Below, in pieces: positions 1-6,419 of a stretch of 12,099 bases of DNA (position 1 is its first letter; every line of letters begins with the position of its first letter). Made by a program: the position numbers and the translations under genes. The notes beneath the pieces are model-generated. The model had not been told where the DNA came from. It saw nothing but the letters and a program-made list of their open reading frames with translations, and made no database searches. The DNA lies in contig JASGCG010000019.1 in assembly GCA_030054235.1 (NCBI GenBank), positions 1 to 12,099 on the forward strand, read 5' to 3'. The stretch is from Bacteroidia bacterium (GTDB taxonomy: Bacteria > Planctomycetota > Phycisphaerae > Phycisphaerales > SM1A02).

Positions 1-1927
1 GCAGGTTGTTCAGCTCGGGGCCGATACTCGAGCCAAACAGCTCGTTTTTCTTAAAGTCTTTGCTTACGTTCTTAATCCCACCCAATGCTGCCTGAAACTC
101 ATCGCCATCAAATGTGCGTCCCGGTTGAAGAAACTCACCAACCTTTTTGTTGATAGCAAAAAGCACGTTAGCGCCTACGTTCGGGATTTCGCCGATGCGG
201 ACAAGCGTGTCCTGCACGTTGCTCATAAAAGGATCGTCGGGCTGGAACTTCCGCCCAGCAAGGGCTTTATTGTACGCGGCGGTTATCTTGCGCTTGGCGG
301 TTTGAATGCCCTGATGCGCGATCTGGCCGCCCGTAGTCTCCCCAATCGGTGCGAGGGCCTCGTCAAAGGCCGTCCGGTTAAAGGCGTCTACCGCGTCGCC
401 GCGACGCGCCTGAATGGCACTGCCCGCGATTGGAGCCTTGCTCAAGAACTCTTCGACCTTCTTGAGGCGACCGCCGGTCATCTCACCCAGCGTTAGCGGG
501 ATGCCCCGCTCGCTCAGATATTTCTGGGACAAGTCGTCGATGCCCGCAGTCATGCCGCCGAAAATGCGCGGAACGTAGCTTGTAAGTTTACCCCCAAAAG
601 CTCCCGTAGTTGCTCCGGTCACGGTGCTAAGAGCGCGGTCGCCGAAAGTGTCACCGCCGGAGCCGAGGCCATACGCGCCGCCTTCGAGCGACGCAGCCAG
701 CATGGGCGACAGTTTCAGCCCGTATTTAGTAGCCAGTTTCTGGATACCTGAGCCTGTCGTAAGGCCTCCGGCGATCTGGCCCGCAAGATAGGCGTTGGGG
801 TTTTCTTCCTGTACGCCAGCCATGACCGCGCGGGTCAGATCGGGGTTTGAGGTAAGCTCGTCGAGGAAACCGAAGGACGCCACGTCACCCGCGCCGATGA
901 GGCCCGCGCCAACGGGGCTTTCCGCGACTTCGCCAATGATACGCGCAACGCCTTCCTTGGGCACCATGACGCGCTCGAGATCAATTCTCGGTTCGATGCC
1001 GCCCTTGGGGTTCTGCCGATAGTAATCGACATACCACTCAATGTTCTTGGCGTTGTCGCCCATGCCGGGCTGTATCTGGTTGAGATACGCGCGGATTTCT
1101 CCAGCGCTGCGGCCCTGCTTGAAGAGCTGCTTGACGGCGCTGTTGACGCCGCGCAGCTCAGGGGGGCGCGTCTCTTCCATCGTCCCGGTCAACTCGCCGT
1201 CGGTCGGAGGGGCGCTCGCCTCGGGCGGCTTTGCGTCGGGCGTGATCAGGCCGTAGCGCACCGCCACGTCCTTGTTGTCGGGGTCTTCGCCTTGCGTGAA
1301 GGCGTAGTAGCGACGGTAGTGGCGCTCAATGTCAGCCAGCGACTGCAAGACGCGGTCTTTGCTCTGAGCCTGCTTGAGGCTGGCAATGCTGTTGCGCAAG
1401 GCCGCGCCTTCAGCGTTGCTCTGCGAACCCATACCTGTCGCGCCAGTCGCGGACTGAGCTTTAAGCTCGCCCATCTTGCTGAGCATGATCCGCGCGCCAA
1501 GTGGCCCTTCAGCGCCGATGATGGCGTCAAGGTCGAGAGCTTCGGTCGTCGGGACGCCGCGCAGCAGAGACCCCCAGCCGGTGCTCCAGTTAGTCGCAAG
1601 AGCGCGCGCCTGCTTAATGGCGTTCAGCGTCTCGTTCGTGTCTTCGCGCAGGCGGAACTGAGCTGTTTTGCCCGCCTTTTCAGCAACAGCCTTTTTGCGG
1701 CGGTCTTCTTCTGCCTTGCGCTGCGCTGCCTCGTTTGCAAGCCGCTTTTCTTCTATTTCAAGCGGCGTCAGCTTCGTGGTGCGTTGCGCGGTCGCAGCCG
1801 ATGAGGCCGCTGAAGAGCCGATTTGGCCGGTCTTGGCTTCCTCTTGGCGCTCACGGGGTGTAGGCGCAGCCGTTGTCGGCTTTTTGTAAGCGTCCAGCCA
1901 TGCGGGCTTCGTGTTTTTTTCAGCCAT
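1..1927 (-). CDS. Large virion protein, probable internal virion / DNA-ejection protein (3' end outside window)
   Basis: The frame is open from an ATG at 1927 to the left edge, giving 642 codons with no stop, so the C-terminus is missing. AGAGG (1933-1937) overlaps the stop of the preceding gene and sits 5 nt before the ATG, which supports this start. Residues 1-95 are charged and Ala/Lys/Glu-rich, with a predicted coiled coil at about 55-88. Residues 113-190 (WSTGWGSLLRGVPTTEA, then KMGELKAQSATGATGMGSQ) resemble a segment I recall from many podovirus internal virion proteins, usually TGGxxxxIPGTDA then MRxASPTGGALG. Residues 335-460 are Gly/Ala-rich and could be membrane-active. Residues 478-530 (LTLGEMTGGRLKKVEEFL ... 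FNRTAFDEALAPIG) are also familiar from marine phage virion proteins. Its place as last of several large structural genes matches P22 gp16. A virion protein is likely; the ejection role is inferred from position and composition. No lytic transglycosylase motif was seen in the visible part. Confidence 0.75.
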   Translation of the reverse strand, partial: MAEKNTKPAWLDAYKKPTTAAPTPRERQEEAKTGQIGSSAASSAATAQRTTKLTPLEIEEKRLANEAAQRKAEEDRRKKAVAEKAGKTAQFRLREDTNETLNAIKQARALATNWSTGWGSLLRGVPTTEALDLDAIIGAEGPLGARIMLSKMGELKAQSATGATGMGSQSNAEGAALRNSIASLKQAQSKDRVLQSLADIERHYRRYYAFTQGEDPDNKDVAVRYGLITPDAKPPEASAPPTDGELTGTMEETRPPELRGVNSAVKQLFKQGRSAGEIRAYLNQIQPGMGDNAKNIEWYVDYYRQNPKGGIEPRIDLERVMVPKEGVARIIGEVAESPVGAGLIGAGDVASFGFLDELTSNPDLTRAVMAGVQEENPNAYLAGQIAGGLTTGSGIQKLATKYGLKLSPMLAASLEGGAYGLGSGGDTFGDRALSTVTGATTGAFGGKLTSYVPRIFGGMTAGIDDLSQKYLSERGIPLTLGEMTGGRLKKVEEFLSKAPIAGSAIQARRGDAVDAFNRTAFDEALAPIGETTGGQIAHQGIQTAKRKITAAYNKALAGRKFQPDDPFMSNVQDTLVRIGEIPNVGANVLFAINKKVGEFLQPGRTFDGDEFQAALGGIKNVSKDFKKNELFGSSIGPELNNL

Positions 1928-1935
1928 GTCTGCCT

Positions 1936-2544
1936 CTACTGTCCGTAATAAACGTCGTTAGGGTCGCCGTCCGCCCAAACAAACTGCTTCCCCTTCGGGA
2001 CGCTGGCGGCTTGCTCTTTGCTGCTGACGACATACTGGCCCTTGGCGTTCAGCGGGGGAACCCCACCAGTGCCGGGCTGGATGCGCCAGTCACCTTCGGC
2101 GTATGTCATTTTTGGCTGGCCAGCCTTCGCATACGTCGCCTGCAACCGCTGGAGGTCCAGCGCGCTCTTGATCTCGGCCTGCGTCGCGCCCATGCGCGCC
2201 ATCTGGAGCTTCTGCATGTCCTCAGCGCGTGCCTCTTCAGCCTCGCGCTTGGACTTCTCGAACTGCTGAAACACGGGCATGACGTTACTCATCACGCCGC
2301 CGAAGCCGCGCGTGCTCGTCGGCGCAGCGAAGGCTGCCGACAGCGCGAACAGACGCTCCGATGCCGTCGGGCCGTAGCGCTTGGCCTTGAGCTGCTCGGC
2401 CAGACTGTCGTAATAGGCCTTCTGCTCTAGGCTAGAGCGCTGAATGGCGCGAGCGACGTCGGCAGGGTTCTGGTAGTCCAAGGCCATCTCGTCGCCCTGC
2501 TCCGCCGCCGTCAGGCCCCCGAGGGTCTCTTCGTCTTCAAACAT
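1936..2544 (-). CDS. Phage structural protein with coiled coil, 202 aa, function unknown
   Basis: This gene has a normal start, with GGAG about 8 nt upstream of the ATG at 2544 in the 20-nt gap after the 395-aa gene. It ends in TAG 8 nt before the next ATG. The N-terminus is acidic (MFEDEETLGG). Residues 56-83 (RYGPTASERLFALSAAF and then STRGFGG) form a compact motif that I associate with short conserved genes in marine phage structural modules. Residues 92-141 are heptad-like and rich in Glu, Lys, Arg, Ala and Gln, so probably a coiled coil. The tail, residues 145-202, is Gly/Pro/Asp-rich with aromatic residues (KGKQFVWADGDPNDVYYGQ) and has no known domain. There is no signal peptide or membrane segment. 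Its size and place between two large virion genes suggest a small internal virion protein or a chaperone-like partner, in the position of P22 gp7/gp14, but function cannot be assigned from sequence. Confidence 0.8.
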   Translation of the reverse strand: MFEDEETLGGLTAAEQGDEMALDYQNPADVARAIQRSSLEQKAYYDSLAEQLKAKRYGPTASERLFALSAAFAAPTSTRGFGGVMSNVMPVFQQFEKSKREAEEARAEDMQKLQMARMGATQAEIKSALDLQRLQATYAKAGQPKMTYAEGDWRIQPGTGGVPPLNAKGQYVVSSKEQAASVPKGKQFVWADGDPNDVYYGQ

Positions 2545-2564
2545 GCCACCAACTCCGATAAACT

Positions 2565-3752
2565 TTACCTGACGATATTCGCGATTTCTTTGACGAGGCC
2601 CGCCGCGCCAGTGAGGCCGCTCGCGATCTGCGACGCCGTCGATGCGGGGTACTCAGGCCGGTACGACGTCGGCTGGATGCCGTACTCCTGCGTCGCCGTC
2701 GGGACACCGCCCGCCACGCCCTGCATCGTCCGCGTCATCGCGTCGATCTGCTGCTGCGGGTACGCCTGCCGTGCGAGGAAGTCCTCGCGGGCAATGTCGA
2801 GGTTCTTCTGCGCCAGCGCCTGCTGCTGCGCGCCGATCTGCTGGAGCGCACCTGCGCCGGTCAGCTCCTGCTCCTGACGCTGCTGCGCCATGCGAGCAAG
2901 CTGCCCCGCCGCCTCGAGTTGGTTCGAGGTGTCTGCGCCGTACACGTTTGCCATCTGGCCGCCAAGAGCGCCCATCTGCTCGCCAGCGCGGGCCAGAGCG
3001 CCCTGCTGCTGGAAGCCGAGACCACCTGCCGTCTGGGCAAGCTGCGCCTGCCGCTCAAGGTCGGCCTGCGCCAGACCCGCCGAGGACGTGTAGCCCTGCT
3101 GGAGCGCCTGCGCCTGCTGCGCGGAGATGCCCTCCATCGTGTCGCGGATGGCGCGGCCCGTCAGCTCAGCCTGCCGCGTGCCACCGAACTGACCGGCTGC
3201 GGTCATCTGGTCGCTGATCGCGGGGAGAAGCTGCTCTTGCAGCGTGCGTGCGCCCAGTGCGCCGATGCGGTTGACGACCTGCTCGGTGTACGGGTTCATG
3301 TACTGGTTGATGTTCTGAACCGCCGTCTGGCCAGCCTGCCCCAGATAGGGCTGCGCCATGCTCAGGCCCGTTGGTGCCGTGCTCTGCGCCGTGTACTGGC
3401 CCGACTGCTGGAAGGACGGCTCCGCGACGCCCATCGCCGAGCGACCGAAGACGTCCTGCGTCTTGGTTGACGCCATGCCGAGTTCGGGCCGGAAGGTGAA
3501 CGCGCCTTCGCGGGTCGCTTGGAAGCCCTTCTGCTGGTCAGGCGCAAAGTCTGCGACGCGCGGGATAGCCCTGCCCGAGGCGTCGACATACTCTTGGAAC
3601 GGACGCGCCGAGGTGGCGCGCTGGTTGGCGAGGACGTCCATCGCGTAGTTGGAGTACCAGTCAGGCAGCACCGTCTGCTTGGTGATGTCAGTCAGCGCAG
3701 ATCCGGCGGGGATTGCCTGCCCTTCGGACATAAAGGATGTGACATCGGCCAT
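2565..3752 (-). CDS. Ala/Gln-rich coiled-coil phage structural protein, probable internal virion protein
   Basis: This is a 395-aa protein whose ATG at 3752 overlaps the preceding stop as TAATG, suggesting coupled translation. Residues 26-44 (KQTVLPDWYSNYAMDVLAN) and 150-162 (QYMNPYTEQVV), followed at 183-194 by MTAAGQFGGTRQ, are motifs recalled from a widespread family of uncharacterised virion proteins in marine podoviruses. Residues 170-345 are almost entirely Ala, Gln, Glu, Leu and Gly, with many QAQ/AQQ runs. A long helical or coiled-coil rod is the likely structure. Residues 375-392 (SQIASGLTGAAGLVKEIA) could form an amphipathic helix. There is no signal peptide and no enzymatic motif. 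Next to the 651-aa and 642-plus-aa genes it fits the position of P22 gp20-like ejection proteins. The structural assignment is firm by context; the ejection role is inferred. Confidence 0.8.
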   Translation of the reverse strand: MADVTSFMSEGQAIPAGSALTDITKQTVLPDWYSNYAMDVLANQRATSARPFQEYVDASGRAIPRVADFAPDQQKGFQATREGAFTFRPELGMASTKTQDVFGRSAMGVAEPSFQQSGQYTAQSTAPTGLSMAQPYLGQAGQTAVQNINQYMNPYTEQVVNRIGALGARTLQEQLLPAISDQMTAAGQFGGTRQAELTGRAIRDTMEGISAQQAQALQQGYTSSAGLAQADLERQAQLAQTAGGLGFQQQGALARAGEQMGALGGQMANVYGADTSNQLEAAGQLARMAQQRQEQELTGAGALQQIGAQQQALAQKNLDIAREDFLARQAYPQQQIDAMTRTMQGVAGGVPTATQEYGIQPTSYRPEYPASTASQIASGLTGAAGLVKEIANIVR

Positions 3753-5707
3753 TAAATTCGTCCTCCAAGCATATACGCTTCGGGGTGTTTTGCGTTCACG
3801 CTGAACTTACCCTGCGCCAAATTCTTGCCCTTGTGTTTGCGGACCTTGACCCGCAGTTCGTCGAGTTTCTTCGCCCCTGCGCGGGACGAGCCGTCGCCGA
3901 GTAGGGCGACCGTCTCGGCGTCGATAACATACTCGCCGTCAGAAAGCACTGCCGGAATGTCGTCCGAGCGGCCAGTGCCGGGGCCTTCGACGGCGAAGCT
4001 CTCACGGCTTGAGCCGCGCGAATAACCCATTGGTCCCCCGTGCGACATGCCGGTGACCTCTTTGAAGGTCTCCTCGCCCAGCGTGCCGGGTCCGAAGCCT
4101 GCGTAGGGCGACGTTGCCTCGAGCAAATCTACGTCCTCGGGGAGGTCCATGGCGCGGCCAGTCGCGTAGCGGTACCAGTCGGCAGTGGGACGCGCGGCCA
4201 GTGGGTCCGTGCCGCCCGCAGTGCCGCCGAGACCGCCGACCGTGAACGATCCGGCGGTGCCCGTCGTGGGCAGCTTGGCCGAGAAGATCGGGTTGAGCGC
4301 GCCCTTGCCGGTGTTGTACCTGCCCGTGCCAGCGCCGCCCCCACCGCCTCCGATGTTGCCAACGAGGCCAAGACCGAGACCGGCGAGGCGCAGATAATCA
4401 CTGATCTTGTCGGCGGTCGACTTTTCTGTCGGCTGGGTCTCCGCAGGGTTTTGCGTGAACTCAGGCTTCGTCGACGTAGCCAAAGCACCTGCTACGCCGG
4501 GCAGCAGAAATGGCTGGTCCTTCGCGGTGACGACGATCTCGTCTTCACCCGTCTCAGGATCTTTTTCGGTCAGCGGTTCTGTAGGTTCGTACTTGCCGTA
4601 CTTATCGACCGCAAAGTCTTTGATCGAACCAGCAAGTGAACCGACAGGGAACGTGATCGGCGGCGTTTTGCTGCCGGTGACGATGATTTCCTCGCCGTCC
4701 TTGAACTTTTCTTCCTGCTCAGTCGGTTGCGTGTCGCGGACGTTTTCCCCGCCGCTGTACTGAGCGTTGTTGAACAGCTTTGTGGTCGGCGCAACAAATG
4801 GAAGATTGGGTATGCGGGTGCCTGTGACGTCGATTTCTGACAGCGCGTCGAGACCCGACGTTTCCGGCGGGGTCTGCTGCAAGAGCGGCGACTGCGCGGT
4901 TGGCGGCGTGTACGACGGGTACTTGTTCGCGATTGAGTTTGCGAGGGACGACGAAAGCGCGCCGCTTGCCAGCGACGAGGCAACTGGATTGAGCGCGTTA
5001 ACGATAATCTCGTCGCCTATAGCCTTCGACAGCGCGCCTGCTCCGCCTATCTCGGGGATGCTGCCGACGACTTTGGACACGCCCTTGGCTACATCGCCCA
5101 CAACGGGGATGCTGCCCACCGCTTGGTTGATGACCTTGTCGAGGCCGGTTTGTTGCATGAGACCTGCGGTGGCCGCAGAGATCCCCGCAGACTTCAGAAT
5201 ATCGCCGATAGGCTTGCCTTGGATGGCACCGGAAGCCGCAGAACCGAGGCCAGCTCCCGCCATCGTCGAAAGAAAACCAGAACCCGGAAGCAGCGCATTC
5301 GCCAAGATCGGCAAGCTGATGTCGAGTATGGTGCCAATCGGGCTGTTGTTCTTCTTTTCGCGCGCGACGTCGTTCCAGCGTGTGCCCACGCTGCCGTCAG
5401 TGTTTACGTATTGGTCGCCCGTCTGGATCGACCAAGCAGCCTTGTTCCCCTTGGCGTCGGTTATGTCCTGACCCAGCGCAACGGCTTGTTTGGCCGCTTC
5501 AGGGCCGGAGCCGCTGAACAAGAGATTGCCCTTGTTGTCGACGAGGCGGATCGCTTGCTGGTCGAGGACACGGAAAGTGTTGTCTTGGCCAAAGCCCGTC
5601 GCGTTACCCTTATTGGAAAGGGAAGACGTGATCAGTTCGCCTTGCGGCATCATGAAGTCTGGGCGTCCGAGGCCAACAGCAAGTCCGGGTGTATCACCAA
5701 ATGGCAT
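3752..5707 (-). CDS. Virion protein with four TonB-box-like motifs and SDDIPAVLSDGEYV C-terminal motif, 651 aa
   Basis: The ATG at 5707 overlaps the TGA of the 77-aa gene (TGATG), with GAGG about 10 nt upstream. Residues 122-185 are hydrophobic and Gly/Ala-rich (ILDISLPILANALLPGSGF and onward) and may be membrane-active. Residues 196-222 carry two VGSIP units. Residues 232-400 are low-complexity and Pro/Thr/Glu-rich, with four related motifs: DEIIVNALNP (232-241), SEIDVTGTRIP (290-300), EEIIVTGSKTPP (339-350) and EDEIVVTAKDQ (388-398). These look like TonB boxes. A GGGGGG hinge is at 453-458. Residues 579-605 (GRSDDIPAVLSDGEYVIDAE) match a motif I recall near the C-terminus of many phage structural proteins. 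The C-terminus is basic. Order and size suggest a virion component, perhaps internal or tail-associated. No catalytic site was recognised. Whether the TonB-like motifs are functional is unknown. Confidence 0.78.
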   Translation of the reverse strand: MPFGDTPGLAVGLGRPDFMMPQGELITSSLSNKGNATGFGQDNTFRVLDQQAIRLVDNKGNLLFSGSGPEAAKQAVALGQDITDAKGNKAAWSIQTGDQYVNTDGSVGTRWNDVAREKKNNSPIGTILDISLPILANALLPGSGFLSTMAGAGLGSAASGAIQGKPIGDILKSAGISAATAGLMQQTGLDKVINQAVGSIPVVGDVAKGVSKVVGSIPEIGGAGALSKAIGDEIIVNALNPVASSLASGALSSSLANSIANKYPSYTPPTAQSPLLQQTPPETSGLDALSEIDVTGTRIPNLPFVAPTTKLFNNAQYSGGENVRDTQPTEQEEKFKDGEEIIVTGSKTPPITFPVGSLAGSIKDFAVDKYGKYEPTEPLTEKDPETGEDEIVVTAKDQPFLLPGVAGALATSTKPEFTQNPAETQPTEKSTADKISDYLRLAGLGLGLVGNIGGGGGGAGTGRYNTGKGALNPIFSAKLPTTGTAGSFTVGGLGGTAGGTDPLAARPTADWYRYATGRAMDLPEDVDLLEATSPYAGFGPGTLGEETFKEVTGMSHGGPMGYSRGSSRESFAVEGPGTGRSDDIPAVLSDGEYVIDAETVALLGDGSSRAGAKKLDELRVKVRKHKGKNLAQGKFSVNAKHPEAYMLGGRI

Positions 5708-5940
5708 CAGTTGTTGTCCTCAAGCATTGGGTAAGCACGCATGGCCCATTCCCGCCAGTCATTGAATTGATATGGGTCTGGCGGTTTGCGCTGCACAAAT
5801 GGCTGCGCGCGTACAAAACCTGCTGCCCAATCTTGCCACTGATCCTCGTCTTGCAGTTTCCCGAAAGACCAAGCATCACCGTTCGACAGTATAACAGCGT
5901 CGGCCCACTGAAGCAATGTCATCCCACGCGGGTCGATCAC
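5707..5940 (-). CDS. Small conserved phage protein, 77 aa, function unknown
   Basis: This is a short acidic, Trp-rich protein (MIDPRGMTLLQWADAVILS ... PDPYQFNDWREWAMRAYPML). The first codon is GTG at 5940, overlapping the HNH gene stop as GTGA. An internal ATG at 5922 (MTLLQWAD) is the alternative start. Neither start has a clear Shine-Dalgarno sequence, so translation probably depends on coupling to the gene upstream. The pattern LQWADAVILSxxDAWxFxKLxDxxxWxxWA followed by FxDWREWA is one I recall from small genes in marine podovirus structural modules, but no function is known to me. There is no membrane segment or signal. The first five residues repeat those of the HNH protein, which suggests the HNH gene landed at this gene's start codon and copied or captured it. 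Before insertion it probably followed the 539-aa gene directly through an ATGA overlap. Confidence 0.72.
   Translation of the reverse strand: MIDPRGMTLLQWADAVILSNGDAWSFGKLQDEDQWQDWAAGFVRAQPFVQRKPPDPYQFNDWREWAMRAYPMLEDNN
5927..5939. repeat. 13-bp near-direct repeat, left flank of the HNH gene
   Basis: CGCGGGTCGATCA here matches CGTGGGTCGATCA at 6406-6418 in the same orientation at 12 of 13 positions, with a perfect 10-bp core GGGTCGATCA. It covers codons 1-5 of the 77-aa gene. The two copies bracket the HNH gene almost exactly, as expected of an insertion scar or copied target. Confidence 0.6.
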
Positions 5941-6419
5941 ACGCGCCGCCCATGGTTGCTATGGTAGCCAAGATCAAGTTCCGCCGCCTGTCTCGCGGCC
6001 ACAGCCTCCGCCACAGTGGGGTAATAGCCAAGGGTTTTTTGACCTCCCTGAACGCCTATTCGCGCGATCCACTTATTGTGGCGGGAGTGCCAACCAACAC
6101 CGGGATAACCGCTGCTGCTATCTGCGCGGACTTTTGCATTTCGAGCGTTATCGGTCGCGGAGACAACACGGAGATTTGCGAGCCTGTTGTCGGTGCGACA
6201 ACCGTTTATGTGGTCTATCTGCCCCTGTGGCCACGCGCCATGGTGTAAGGCCCACGCGGCCCGATGCGCCAAAACCAACACGCCACAGACGCGCCCTTGT
6301 AGATACCCGTGGCTGTCCCGCGACACAAAGGCTTTGCCGCTGGCGCGTCGGCTGATCTCTCCGCTTTCGGGATCATAGGTGAAGTCGGAGCGCAAGGCTT
6401 CTAGGCGTGGGTCGATCAT
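5937..6419 (-). CDS. HNH homing-type endonuclease with C-terminal AP2 DNA-binding domain
   Basis: This 160-aa protein has the two-domain layout of phage free-standing homing endonucleases. Residues 48-86 form an HNH (HNH_3-like) nuclease core: AHRAAWALHHG with the first His at 52, then IDHINGCRTDNRLANLRVV with Asp69-His70, Asn72 and Asn78 visible. Residues 102-148 (SSGYPGVGWHSRHNKWIAR ... GYYPTVAEAVAARQAAE) match an AP2-type DNA-binding domain. All key residues are present and there is no frameshift, so it is probably active. Such enzymes cut double-stranded DNA at one or few sites and promote spread of their own gene. The ATG at 6419 overlaps the preceding stop (ATGA), and GGTGA four bases upstream could serve as its ribosome binding site. 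Its stop overlaps the GTG of the 77-aa gene. It interrupts an otherwise structural gene series, consistent with a mobile passenger gene. Confidence 0.9.
   Translation of the reverse strand: MIDPRLEALRSDFTYDPESGEISRRASGKAFVSRDSHGYLQGRVCGVLVLAHRAAWALHHGAWPQGQIDHINGCRTDNRLANLRVVSATDNARNAKVRADSSSGYPGVGWHSRHNKWIARIGVQGGQKTLGYYPTVAEAVAARQAAELDLGYHSNHGRRV
6406..6418. repeat. 13-bp near-direct repeat, right flank of the HNH gene
   Basis: CGTGGGTCGATCA is the partner of the copy at 5927-5939 (12 of 13 identical). It covers codons 1-5 of the HNH gene and the stop codon of the 539-aa gene. As a result, both the HNH protein and the 77-aa protein begin M/V-IDPR. Confidence 0.6.

Noticed and set aside
1914..1920. 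Slippery heptamer A-AAA-AAC at codons 3-5 of the left-edge gene
   Set aside because: The -1 frame reached by slippage ends after about 20 codons and no partner frame is visible, so programmed frameshifting is unlikely.
5941..6415. Group I intron or intein carrying the HNH gene
   Set aside because: The HNH frame overlaps both neighbours directly, leaving no room for intron RNA structure, and neither neighbour is interrupted within its coding sequence.
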